Below, in pieces: positions 52,829 through 61,196 of a stretch of 64,000 nucleotides of DNA. This DNA is from Streptomyces noursei. GTDB lineage: Bacteria > Actinomycetota > Actinomycetes > Streptomycetales > Streptomycetaceae. The position numbers and the translations under genes are program-made. Location: assembly GCF_001646665.1 (NCBI RefSeq), contig NZ_LWBU01000179.1:192759-256758 (forward strand). Reading direction: 5' to 3'. Every line of letters starts with the position of its first letter. Within the stretch, counting starts at the first letter, position 1. A model generated the notes under the pieces. That model was not told the origin of the DNA. It made no database searches and saw only the letters and a list, made by a program, of their open reading frames with translations.

Positions 52829-54504
52829 TTCTCAGCCCTTTCATCGGCTTCGTCGGCCTCGGGCGCGGTCGGCGCCACGGAATGGAGCGCGGCCGCCAGG
52901 TCGGCCAGCTCCTCGGGGAGCTTCGCGGACTCGCTCCGCCCCAGTCCCGCCATCTCCACGACGGTCAGCCCCCCGGTGGAGGCGTCCCCGCGCACCGCCC
53001 GGACCCAGACGCGGCGGCGCTGGATGAACAGCGAGCCGGCCAGTCCGGCGATCGCGGCCACCGCCCCGGCGAGGGCGAGGCCGTTGCCGGGCTGCTGGGA
53101 GATCTGGAAGCTGGCCCACTCCTTGATCTCCTTCTCGAAGGTGATCGAGCCCGCCCCGCCCGGCAGCGTCATGGTCTCGCCCGGGATCAGCGTCTTCTTG
53201 AAGATCTGCCCGCCGGCGTCCTTGAACGGCTTCATCTTGCTGGTGTCCAGCTGGTACACGTTCTGCGGCAGCCCGCCGTCGACCCGCAGGTCGCCCTGGT
53301 AGGCGCTGAGGTTGAGCGCGGGGAAGACGAGCCCGGGGAACTGGCTGAACATCTGCCCCTGGCCCTTGCCGGCGTACGTCGGCACGAAGAAGGCCGGGAA
53401 GCCCAGCTGGACCTTCTTGCCGGTCTTGTCGCGGTAGCCGTCCATCACCTTGATCACGCCGGTGGAGGTGATGTTGTTGTCGATCGGCAGGAGCGGCACC
53501 GCCCCGTGGAAGACCTGCCGGCCCTTGCCGTCCTTGACGGTGACGACGGGCGCGTACCCGTGGGAGATCAGGTACACCTTCGAGCCGTCGATCTCCAGCG
53601 GCTCGTTGACCCGGATGACGCTCTTCTTCCGGACGCCGTCGCCCGTGGAGTACGTGACGTCCGCCTCGAACGTGCGGGGGGTGCCGCGCTGCGGGCCGCC
53701 GGTCTCGTACGTACCGGTGAACCGGTTGAGCTTGAAACTGAACGGCGCCAGCTCGTCGGTGGAGAACAGCGAACCGGACTTGAAGTCGTCGTACTGGGTG
53801 AGCGTGTTGGAGAAGCCGCCGCCCTCGACGATCAGCTTGCCGCCCTCGGACTTGAACAGCTGGCCCACGGCGAAGGCCACCAGCATCACGATCAGCGCGA
53901 CGTGGAAGACCAGGTTGCCGACCTCGCGCAGGTACCCCTTCTCGGCGGCGACGGCGTCCCCGGTCGTGTGCGCCCGGAAGCGCCGCTTGCCGAGCAGGGC
54001 CAGCGCCGCCTTGCGCACCTCCTCGGGCGCGGCCTCGGTGCGCCAGGTGGTGTACGCGGGCAGCCGGGTGAGCCGCTTCGGCGCGGCCGGCGGCCGGCCC
54101 CGCAGCTGGCGCGTGAACTGCCAGGTGCGGGGGACGATGCAGCCGATGAGGGAGACGAACAGCAGGATGTAGATCGCGGAGAACCACACCGAGCTGTAGA
54201 CGTCGAACAGCTGGAGCCGGTCGTAGATCGGCGCCAGGACGTCGTGCTGCTCCTTGAAGGAGCGGACCTTCAGGTCGTCGACGCTGTTCTGCGGGATGAG
54301 CGAGCCGGGGATGGCGCCGAGGGAGAGCAGGAAGAGCAGGATCAGCGCGACCCGCATGGAGGTCAGCTGGCGCCAGAACCAGCGGACCCAGCCGATGGCG
54401 CCGAGCGTCGGCCCGCCGCCCGCGCCGAGGTCTTCCACGGGTGCGGTGGACAGCTGCTCGCCGGCCTCCGCCATGTCCCGCTCGGTCGTGTCTGTCTTGC
54501 TCAT
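52825..54504 (-). CDS. resB: Cytochrome c biogenesis protein ResB
   Basis: A 559-residue partner of CcsA in the haem lyase of System II. Helices lie near 48-68, 95-118, 197-218 and 492-512, with a large extracytoplasmic domain between the last two. WRQLTSMRVALILLFLLSLGAIPGSLIPQ is the family opening. ATG at 54504 lies 5 bases downstream of the ccdA stop; an ORF extension upstream is ccdA shadow. Confidence 0.94.
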   Translation of the reverse strand: MSKTDTTERDMAEAGEQLSTAPVEDLGAGGGPTLGAIGWVRWFWRQLTSMRVALILLFLLSLGAIPGSLIPQNSVDDLKVRSFKEQHDVLAPIYDRLQLFDVYSSVWFSAIYILLFVSLIGCIVPRTWQFTRQLRGRPPAAPKRLTRLPAYTTWRTEAAPEEVRKAALALLGKRRFRAHTTGDAVAAEKGYLREVGNLVFHVALIVMLVAFAVGQLFKSEGGKLIVEGGGFSNTLTQYDDFKSGSLFSTDELAPFSFKLNRFTGTYETGGPQRGTPRTFEADVTYSTGDGVRKKSVIRVNEPLEIDGSKVYLISHGYAPVVTVKDGKGRQVFHGAVPLLPIDNNITSTGVIKVMDGYRDKTGKKVQLGFPAFFVPTYAGKGQGQMFSQFPGLVFPALNLSAYQGDLRVDGGLPQNVYQLDTSKMKPFKDAGGQIFKKTLIPGETMTLPGGAGSITFEKEIKEWASFQISQQPGNGLALAGAVAAIAGLAGSLFIQRRRVWVRAVRGDASTGGLTVVEMAGLGRSESAKLPEELADLAAALHSVAPTAPEADEADERAEK

Positions 54505-54509
54505 CGGAT

Positions 54510-55277
54510 CTAGATCCCCACCTGGAAGCCTGCGGACCACCCTTGCATCTCCTGCACCAGGGTGTCCCACGCACCTGTGAGCAGCAGCAGACCGGTCAGG
54601 ATCATCATCCCGCCGCCGGTCCTCATCACCCACGCATAGTGCCGCTTCACCCACGAGAAGGCCCCGAGCGCCTTGCGGAACGCGACGGCGGCGAGCACGA
54701 ACGGCACGCCGAGGCCGAGGCAGTACGCCACGGTCAGCAGCGCCCCGCGGCCCGCGCTGGCCTCGCTGGCGGCGAGGGCCTGGACGGACGCGAGCGTGGG
54801 TCCGATGCACGGCGTCCATCCGATGCCGAAGAGCGCGCCCAGCAGCGGCGCCCCGGCCAGCCCGGACACCGGCCGCTTGTGGAAGCGGAACTCGCGCTGG
54901 GTGAACCAGGGCATGAGGCCCAGGAAGAAGACACCCATCAGGACCATCAGGACGCCGAGGACGGTGGTGAGCGTCTCGCGGTGGGCCTGGAGGGTCCAGC
55001 CGAAGTAGCCGAACAGGGCGCCGCCGGAGACGAAGACGGCGGAGAAGCCGACGACGAACAGGGCGGCACCGGCGGCCATCCTGCCCCGCCGGGCCTCGGC
55101 CAGGTCGGTGCCGGTGACGCCGGTCACGTAACTGAGGTAGCCGGGCACCAGCGGCAGGACGCAGGGGCTGAAGAACGAGACCAGGCCGCCGAGCACGGCG
55201 ACGGGCAGCGCCAGCAGCAGGGCCCCGCTGAAGACCGTCTCGTTGCGGCCCAGGGCCTCGGCGGCGAGGAGGATCAC
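54510..55277 (-). CDS. ccdA: Cytochrome c biogenesis thiol reductant carrier CcdA
   Basis: A 255-residue protein of six helices that carries electrons across the membrane to ResA. The redox cysteines are C39 (FFSPCVLPLVPGY) and a second near residue 157 (GIGWTPCIGPTLA). GTG at 55277 is the best start but has a poor ribosome site; it lies 13 bases from the resA stop. Confidence 0.94.
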   Translation of the reverse strand: MILLAAEALGRNETVFSGALLLALPVAVLGGLVSFFSPCVLPLVPGYLSYVTGVTGTDLAEARRGRMAAGAALFVVGFSAVFVSGGALFGYFGWTLQAHRETLTTVLGVLMVLMGVFFLGLMPWFTQREFRFHKRPVSGLAGAPLLGALFGIGWTPCIGPTLASVQALAASEASAGRGALLTVAYCLGLGVPFVLAAVAFRKALGAFSWVKRHYAWVMRTGGGMMILTGLLLLTGAWDTLVQEMQGWSAGFQVGI

Positions 55278-55290
55278 AGGATCACGCCCG

Positions 55291-55896
55291 TCACTTCTCG
55301 GCCAGCAGCGGGTCGATCATCTTGCGCAGCCGGGTGTCGTCCAGCGCGGTGAGCGAGCGTGCGGCGATCTTCCCCTCGCGGTCGAGGACGACGGTGGAGG
55401 GGATGCCCTGCGGGTTGAGGGTGCCCTTGGGGAAGCCGTAGAGGACGAGCTCGCCGTCCGGGTCGTACAGGCTCGGGTAGGGGACCTCGTAGTCCTTCTC
55501 GAAGGCGAGGGCGGGCTGCTTGTTGTGGTCGCGGGTGTTGATGCCGACGAACTCCACGCCCTTGGCCTTGAGCTCGCCCGCGACCTTGGCGAAGTGCTTG
55601 GCCTCCGCGCGGCACGGGCCGCACCAGGAGCCCCAGACGTTCAGCACGACGACCTTGCCCTTGAGGCCGGCGACGTCGAGCCGCTTGCCGTCGAGGGTCT
55701 CGCCCGCGAGCTTGCCGGGTGCCTTGCGCTCGCCCTTGGCGACGGTGTCGACACCGCCGGTGTTGGTGACGAAGTTGGTGTTGCCGCCACCGCCGGACTT
55801 CCCGTTGGAGTCGCCGGTGCACGCGGTCAGCGTGAGCGCGGCGGCCAGGGCGCCGACGGCCAGGAGGGTGCCTCGGGGGGCGCGGCTGAAGCTCAT
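55291..55896 (-). CDS. resA: Thioredoxin-fold lipoprotein ResA/TlpA (apocytochrome reductant)
   Basis: A 201-residue lipoprotein: lipobox LTAC with C26, a Gly/Asn-rich spacer, then a thioredoxin fold with active site W-C92-G-P-C95 (NVWGSWCGPCRAEA). It keeps apocytochrome thiols reduced using electrons from CcdA. It is the first gene of the resA-ccdA-resB-ccsB operon and has a Rex-like site at its start. Confidence 0.95.
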   Translation of the reverse strand: MSFSRAPRGTLLAVGALAAALTLTACTGDSNGKSGGGGNTNFVTNTGGVDTVAKGERKAPGKLAGETLDGKRLDVAGLKGKVVVLNVWGSWCGPCRAEAKHFAKVAGELKAKGVEFVGINTRDHNKQPALAFEKDYEVPYPSLYDPDGELVLYGFPKGTLNPQGIPSTVVLDREGKIAARSLTALDDTRLRKMIDPLLAEK

Positions 55897-55912
55897 GTGA
55901 AAAGTTTCGCAT
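55895..55912. promoter_or_regulatory. Rex-like site at the start of resA
   Basis: ATGTGAA-AAGT-TTCGCAT matches the Rex operator TTGTGAA-n4-TTCACAA at 11 of 14 arm positions. It abuts the resA start codon, so binding would block transcription. It resembles the nuoA-upstream site. Weak in the right arm. Confidence 0.45.
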
Positions 55913-55963
55913 GTGCGTTCCGGGGATCTTGCGCGCCCCCCTGGCTGTCCGTGAAGCCCGATG

Positions 55964-57208
55964 TCAGGCGGACTTAAGGAAGCTGTTCCAGCCGCCGGCG
56001 GGCGATTGGCCGACTTCGAGCGTGCGCAGCTTGTCGAGGATCTTCGGGTCCTGGACGTCGAGCCAGTCGCAGAACTGCTTGAACGACACCAGCCGTACGT
56101 CCTTCTTCCCGGCCATGCCCTTGAGCGCCTCTTCGACGGCGTCCATGTAGATGCCGCCGTTCCACTGCTCGAAGTGGTTGCCGATGTAGAAGGGCGCGCG
56201 ATTCGACTCGTAGGCGCGCCGGAATCCGGCGAGGTAGGCCTCGGCGGCCTGCTTCTTCCATTCCGGATAGCGCGAGGGCATGCCCTTGGTGGTGTTCTGC
56301 GACTGGTTGGCGAGGATGTTGTAGTCCATGGAGAGGACTTCGAAGGACCGGCCCGGGAAGGGGATCTGCTGGAGCGGCAGGTCCCACAGCCCCTGGCGCT
56401 TGACGGGCCACTTCTGGTGGCCGCCGGGCGAGCTGGCGTCGTAGCGCCAGCCCAGCTTGCGGGCGGTCGGCAGCAGGTTGTCCTGGCCGAGGAGGCAGGG
56501 GGTGCGGGCGCCGACGAGTTCCTTGCGGTAGTCGAAGGGCAGCGGTTCGAGGTCGGTCCAGCCGCTGATGGTCTTCCATTCGGTGACGAATTTCACCGCC
56601 TGGTCGATTTCGCTCTGCCAGTCCGCGGGGGTCCACTTCTCGACCGAGCCGGAGCCGGCGCAGAAGTGGCCGTTGAAGTGGGTGCCTATCTCGTGTCCGT
56701 CGAGCCATGCCTGGCGGACGTACTTCAGCGTCTGCTTGATGTGGTCGTCGGTGAGGTAGCCGATGTCGGAGGCGCCGGTGCGGTTGTTCGGCGGGCGGTA
56801 GAGGGTCTGCTTCGATTCCGGCAGCAGGTAGAGCCCGGAGAGGAAGAAGGTCATGCCCGCGTCGTGGTTCTTGGCGAGTTCCAGAAAGCGCGGGAAGAGA
56901 CCGTTGCCGACCTCGCCCGCACCGTCCCAGGAAAAGATCACGAACTGCGGCGGGGTCTGCCCGGGCTCCAGCGGGACGGGCTTGTCGGGCTGGTTCGGCT
57001 GCTTTCCGGTGTCCGAGGTGGAGCCGTCGCCGATGGGACGCCCCTCCACCTTGCCGGGGCCGGGATCGTCCGCGCCCTTCCGGCCACCGCCCTTGCCGGA
57101 CCGGTCCGCGGGCTCGTCCGAGCCGACGAGACCGCATCCGCCGACTCCGATCGCGGCCGCCGCTCCGACACCGGCTCCCAGGAGGCCCCTTCGACTGATC
57201 CCGCGCAT
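55964..57208 (-). CDS. Polysaccharide-deacetylase-like lipoprotein
   Basis: A 414-residue exported protein with a twin-arginine-type signal (SRRGLLGAG) and lipobox GVGGC near residue 25. After a Gly/Pro linker comes a NodB-like fold: FVIFSWDGAGEVGN near residue 90 takes the place of the TFDDG motif and WLDGHEIGTHFNGHF near 170 carries the histidine pair. The first metal Asp motif is not typical, so activity is unsure. It is divergent from nothing and lies beside resA on the same strand. Confidence 0.75.
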   Translation of the reverse strand: MRGISRRGLLGAGVGAAAAIGVGGCGLVGSDEPADRSGKGGGRKGADDPGPGKVEGRPIGDGSTSDTGKQPNQPDKPVPLEPGQTPPQFVIFSWDGAGEVGNGLFPRFLELAKNHDAGMTFFLSGLYLLPESKQTLYRPPNNRTGASDIGYLTDDHIKQTLKYVRQAWLDGHEIGTHFNGHFCAGSGSVEKWTPADWQSEIDQAVKFVTEWKTISGWTDLEPLPFDYRKELVGARTPCLLGQDNLLPTARKLGWRYDASSPGGHQKWPVKRQGLWDLPLQQIPFPGRSFEVLSMDYNILANQSQNTTKGMPSRYPEWKKQAAEAYLAGFRRAYESNRAPFYIGNHFEQWNGGIYMDAVEEALKGMAGKKDVRLVSFKQFCDWLDVQDPKILDKLRTLEVGQSPAGGWNSFLKSA

Positions 57209-57383
57209 ATCGTCCCCATCCGCGCTCGCTCGATGCCGGACATACCTTCCAAACCGGCATTGAGGGAGAGGGATACGGCGGGAGGACGGTTCCCGCGATT
57301 ACCACATAATCTTCTGCGTAACGAGGCGATTACCCGCCGCTGCGCGCCCGCCGGGGCGCCCGTGCGCCCCGGCGGATCGCGTT

Positions 57384-58079
57384 TCAGGCGCCGAACGCCT
57401 TGGAGTTGCCCTTGCCCTTGGCCGGCTTGGCACCCGCCAGCAGGTGCGGCGGCACCAGGTCCCGCGCCGGCTCGCTGTAACCGACCGAGACGATCCGGTC
57501 ACCCCGGTAGGTGAAGGTGGTCAGGGACGCGAGCGTGCACTGCCGGCGGCGCGGGTCGTGCCACAGCCGCCGCCGCTCCACGAAGCTCCGGACGATCCAG
57601 ATCGGCAGCTGGTGGCTGACGCAGACCGCCTCGTGCCCGCGGGCCGCGTCGCGCGCCGCGTTCAGCGCGCCCATCATCCGTACGACCTGGTCGATGTACG
57701 GCTCGCCCCACGAAGGACGGAACGGGTTGGTCAGGTGCCGCCAGTTGGACGGCCGGCGCAGCGCGCCGTCGCCCACGCCGAACGTCTTGCCCTCGAAGAC
57801 GTTGCCCGCCTCGATCAGCCGCGCGTCGGTGGCGAGGTCCAGCCCGTGCGACTTGGCGATCGGCTGGGCCGTCTCCTGCGCGCGCTCCAGCGGGGAGGCG
57901 ACGACGTGCGTGACGTCCCGGTCAGCCAGGTGCTCGGCCACCCGGTCGGCCATCCGCCGGCCCAGCTCCGACAGGTGGTAGCCCGCCCGCCGGCCGTAGA
58001 GGACCCCGTCGGGGTTGTGCACCTCGCCGTGGCGCATGAGGTGGACGACGGTGATGTCGTCGTTGCCCGTGGTGCTCAT
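57384..58079 (-). CDS. Histidine-phosphatase-family (phosphoglycerate-mutase-like) protein
   Basis: A 231-residue phosphatase with the family catalytic RHG in VVHLMRHGEVHNP near residue 15, SPLERAQETA near 63, the second histidine in VCVSHQLPIWI near 152. The C-terminal 35 residues are Lys/Gly/Pro-rich. ATG at 58079 overlaps the hemL stop by 4 bases, so the two are coupled. Substrate unknown. Confidence 0.9.
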   Translation of the reverse strand: MSTTGNDDITVVHLMRHGEVHNPDGVLYGRRAGYHLSELGRRMADRVAEHLADRDVTHVVASPLERAQETAQPIAKSHGLDLATDARLIEAGNVFEGKTFGVGDGALRRPSNWRHLTNPFRPSWGEPYIDQVVRMMGALNAARDAARGHEAVCVSHQLPIWIVRSFVERRRLWHDPRRRQCTLASLTTFTYRGDRIVSVGYSEPARDLVPPHLLAGAKPAKGKGNSKAFGA

Positions 58080-59383
58080 GCCGTGGCCTCCGCGGCGGCA
58101 CGCGCGGCGGCCGGCAGCGCGGCGGCGATCCGCTCCACCGCGCGCTCGTCGTGCGCCGTGGAGACGAACCACGACTCGAACGCGGACGGCGGCAGGTAGA
58201 CGCCCTGCGCCAGCATCGAGTGGAAGAACGCGGTGAAGCGGAACGCCTCCTGCTTCTTCGCGTCGTCGTAGTTCACGACCTCGGCGCCGGTGAAGAAGAC
58301 GGAGAACATGTTGCTCGCCGTCTGGAGGCGGTGGACCACGCCCTCCTTGGTCAGCGCCTCGGACACCAGGCCCTGGATCTCGCGCGAGACCGCGTTCACC
58401 TTCTCGTACGCGGCGTCGTCCAGCAGCCGCAGCTGCGCGAGGCCGGCCGCCGTGGCGACCGGGTTCCCGGACAGGGTGCCCGCCTGGTAGACCGGGCCGG
58501 CCGGGGCCAGGTGCGCCATCACGTCGGCGCGGCCGCCGAACGCGGCGGCCGGGAAGCCGCCGCCCATCACCTTGCCGAAGGTCATCAGGTCGGGCGTGAC
58601 GCCGTCGACGCCGTACCAGCCGGCCTTCGACGTGCGGAAGCCGGTCATGACCTCGTCGGAGACGTACAGCGCCCCGTTCTCGGCGCACAGGTCCTTCAGA
58701 CCCTGGTTGAAGCCGTCGCGGGGCGGGACCACACCCATGTTGCCGGGCGACGCCTCGGTGATCACACAGGCGATCTCGCCGGGGTGCGCGGCGAACGCCC
58801 GGCGCACGGCGTCCAGGTCGTTGTACGGCAGGACGATCGTGTCGCCCGCCTGCGCGCCGGTGACGCCGGGCGTGTCCGGCAGGCCGAAGGTGGCGACCCC
58901 GGAGCCGGCGGCGGCCAGCAGCGCGTCCACGTGCCCGTGGTAGCAGCCGGCGAACTTCACGACCTTGGCGCGGCCGGTGAAGCCGCGGGCCAGCCGGATC
59001 GCCGACATGGTGGCCTCGGTGCCCGACGACACCAGCCGCACCTGCTCGACCGGCGCCACGCGGGCGACGATCTCCTCGGCGAGCGCGACCTCGCCCTCAC
59101 CGGGCGTACCGAAGGACGTGCCCCGGGAGACCGCCTCCTGCACGGCGGCGATCACCTCGGGGTGCGAGTGGCCGAGGATCATGGGCCCCCAGGAGCAGAC
59201 GAGGTCGACGTACTCCCGCCCGTCCGCGTCCGTGAGGTACGGACCCGTACCGGACACCATGAACCGGGGCGTACCACCCACGGCCCGGAAGGCACGTACG
59301 GGAGAGTTCACGCCGCCGGGCGTCACGAGGGACGCGCGGTCGAAGAGCGTCTGTGAGACTGGGGCTTCGTATGAATACGGCAC
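58076..59383 (-). CDS. hemL: Glutamate-1-semialdehyde 2,1-aminomutase
   Basis: A 435-residue class III PLP enzyme that makes 5-aminolevulinate from glutamate-1-semialdehyde in the C5 haem pathway. Signatures are TPGGVNSPVRAF near residue 22, GTEATMSAIRLAR near 125 and the PLP-lysine loop LMTFGKVMGGGFPAAAFGG near 270. GTG at 59383 has AGGA 5 bases upstream. Confidence 0.95.
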   Translation of the reverse strand: MPYSYEAPVSQTLFDRASLVTPGGVNSPVRAFRAVGGTPRFMVSGTGPYLTDADGREYVDLVCSWGPMILGHSHPEVIAAVQEAVSRGTSFGTPGEGEVALAEEIVARVAPVEQVRLVSSGTEATMSAIRLARGFTGRAKVVKFAGCYHGHVDALLAAAGSGVATFGLPDTPGVTGAQAGDTIVLPYNDLDAVRRAFAAHPGEIACVITEASPGNMGVVPPRDGFNQGLKDLCAENGALYVSDEVMTGFRTSKAGWYGVDGVTPDLMTFGKVMGGGFPAAAFGGRADVMAHLAPAGPVYQAGTLSGNPVATAAGLAQLRLLDDAAYEKVNAVSREIQGLVSEALTKEGVVHRLQTASNMFSVFFTGAEVVNYDDAKKQEAFRFTAFFHSMLAQGVYLPPSAFESWFVSTAHDERAVERIAAALPAAARAAAEATA

Positions 59384-59829
59384 GTTGGTCCTGACCTGCG
59401 AGAACGAATTGACGGCAGCAATGCTCGGGCATGGCGGCCGGGGCGAGGGTGTGAGCCCTCCTTGAACGGCCCGCCTGTCCGCGACGTTGTTTACGACGAG
59501 GCGCCGGACCTCCGGGTCTGCGAAACTGGGGCGTCAAAGGGAATGCTCACGGAATCCATGGTGTCAGAGGCCCGGACGTTCTTGCGGACAGGTGTTTCAC
59601 CACACGTCCGTGGGGGAGGTCACTGTCACGATGATCGGGTTGCGCGGCGGGGGCTGTGCTACCCAAACAGCAGTCGGGTGGAGATATGCATCGCGGTGGC
59701 GGACTGGGCGAGGGGACCGACGACCTGGGTCCTGAGCGTGCCCGTCGGGGGAAGCACCGGCGCGAGCAGGACAGAGCCGCCCTGGGCCCGGTCGGCCCGG
59801 TCGGGAGCGGAAGCGGGGGTGGCCGGGGC
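59384..59829. other. Intergenic region upstream of hemL and the conserved hypothetical gene
   Basis: No confident gene in these 446 bases. It holds the hemL promoter (minus) and the promoter of the plus-strand gene at 59830. A 22-codon minus-strand frame at 59491-59559 repeats the APVSQT codons of the hemL start. I could not assign -10/-35 boxes. Confidence 0.5.
59491..59559 (-). CDS. Short frame upstream of hemL repeating its N-terminal codons
   Basis: A 22-codon frame reading MDSVSIPFDAPVSQTRRS and two or three more residues. The FDAPVSQT stretch matches YEAPVSQT at residues 5-12 of HemL, and the DNA is about 80% alike over 20 bases (59348-59367 versus 59516-59535). It has no clear ribosome site. 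It may be a leader peptide, or a partial duplication of the hemL start. Confidence 0.3.
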   Translation of the reverse strand: MDSVSIPFDAPVSQTRRSGASS

Positions 59830-60267
59830 ATGGGGGTGACCTACAAGTACTTCGGCGCGCCCAACGGCGCCACCGCCGCCCGCGTACCGATCTCGATGCG
59901 GCCCGAGGAGCTGGGCGGCGACGAACTGGGCATGGGCGGCATGTTCACCAAGATCAAGCCGGAGACCATAGCCGCGATGGTGCTCACCGGCATCCAGGGG
60001 ATGCCGCTGCACAAGGTCCCCCCGCTGGAGCTGGTCGTGCTGCACCCCGACTACGCGGTGGTCAAGCTCCCCATGACCGTGGTCGACCCGCTGCGGGGCA
60101 TCGGCGAGGAGTCGGTGGGCGCGGCGGCCTTCATATGGTCGACCGTCCCGGACCGCGGCGGGCCGCGGGACGCGTTCAACGTGTACCAGCTGCTCCACGA
60201 GTGGCAGGACTTCTCCGTCCGCCTCCACGAGGCGGGGCACCAGCCGTACTGCCTGGTCTGGCCCTGA
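59830..60267 (+). CDS. Conserved hypothetical protein
   Basis: A 145-residue soluble protein starting MGVTYKYFGAPNGATAARVP and ending HEAGHQPYCLVWP. I recognise no named domain. Repeated short hydrophobic strands (PLELVVLHPDYAVVKLPMTVVDPL) suggest a beta-rich fold. Upstream codons in frame are Gly/Arg-rich and were left out. It is divergent from hemL and lies 63 bases from a MITE. Confidence 0.7.
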   Translation: MGVTYKYFGAPNGATAARVPISMRPEELGGDELGMGGMFTKIKPETIAAMVLTGIQGMPLHKVPPLELVVLHPDYAVVKLPMTVVDPLRGIGEESVGAAAFIWSTVPDRGGPRDAFNVYQLLHEWQDFSVRLHEAGHQPYCLVWP

Positions 60268-60329
60268 GGGCCGGCGGGCCGAGCCGCTCCGGCCCTCCGC
60301 CGGCCGCCGGCCACCGGGCGGGCACGGTC

Positions 60330-60554
60330 TAGGGCGCTTCTTTTGGATCAGGCCGGCTCAGGGAGCGGGGTCTGGTGCGGGCGGATGCAAGGCGGAGGTG
60401 GGGGTCCCCCCGCCGAAGGCAGGGGGAGGAGCCACTGCGGTGGGGGCACCTCCCGTGTCCGAAGGGCTACGGGGGACATTGGCGACCGACGACAACGCCG
60501 CAGACGCGCGTGCCAGGGCACGCGAGCCCGGCAAGATCTGAAAGAAGCGCCCTA
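60330..60554. mobile_element. MITE-like non-autonomous element with TA target duplication
   Basis: A 225-bp element flanked by TA on both sides. Its ends are inverted repeats: left TAGGGCGCTTCTTT (60330-60343) and right the exact complement (60541-60554), with further similarity GGATC/AGATC beyond. It has no transposase. The TA duplication suits IS630/Tc1-type mobilisation. A similar sequence is, to my recollection, repeated in other Streptomyces genomes. Its right end supplies the stop codon of the 60552-61196 gene. Confidence 0.75.
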
Positions 60555-61196
60555 GTGCTCCGCGTAGCGCAGGAACTGCCAGCCCAGTACGGCCAGGGCG
60601 AGCGTCTGCGCGAGGGAGACGATCACCAGGAGGGGCCGGACGGCGGGCGAGCACCAGAACGCGGCCAGGCAGATCATCGGCAGGACCAGGTACGTGAAGA
60701 GGTCCACGGCGGTCTGCAGGCGCTTGCGCGTGGTGCGGCGCGCGTCGTCACGGTGGTAGACCTCCCAGCCGAACACCGCGCCGGGGGCGCCGCTGAGCTC
60801 CGCCAGCCGCGGTCCCAGCCGGTCCCGGATGTAGTGTCCGACCGCCGAGATCTTCTCGTCGTTGACCAGGTACGTCCAGCCCAGGACCAGGCAGATCACG
60901 GGAACCGCGAGCAGCAGGTGGGTCTGTCCGCTCTCGACGGTGAGCGCCAGGACCGCGGTGGACGCGGCGAGCGTGAAGTAGAGCAGGTTGTCGCGGAAGC
61001 CTATGCGGGTCTTCTGCTCCTCCTTGATCCGGTCGTACTCGGCCAGCAGCACTCTGCTCTCGGTGACGTCCTCCGCGGTGGCCGCGGCCACTGCCGGGAC
61101 CGGGTCCCGGCCGGGGCGGCGAGCGGGCGGGGCGCAGGGCTCCGGCGCCCCGGCCCCGGCCCGTTCCGCGGGCACGGACGACTCAGTCGGCAGCAT
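60552..61196 (-). CDS. Four-helix membrane protein, last gene of the putative phosphorylase operon
   Basis: A 214-residue protein. After a disordered Pro/Ala N-terminus comes a charged helix (ESRVLLAEYDRIKEEQKTRIGFRDNLLYF) and four membrane helices at about 70-88, 94-111, 168-184 and 189-208, paired two and two. No named domain recognised; a SLATT-like or pore-like effector is one guess. Its TAG stop is the first three bases of the MITE, and its start overlaps the previous gene by 14 bases. Confidence 0.65.
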   Translation of the reverse strand: MLPTESSVPAERAGAGAPEPCAPPARRPGRDPVPAVAAATAEDVTESRVLLAEYDRIKEEQKTRIGFRDNLLYFTLAASTAVLALTVESGQTHLLLAVPVICLVLGWTYLVNDEKISAVGHYIRDRLGPRLAELSGAPGAVFGWEVYHRDDARRTTRKRLQTAVDLFTYLVLPMICLAAFWCSPAVRPLLVIVSLAQTLALAVLGWQFLRYAEH

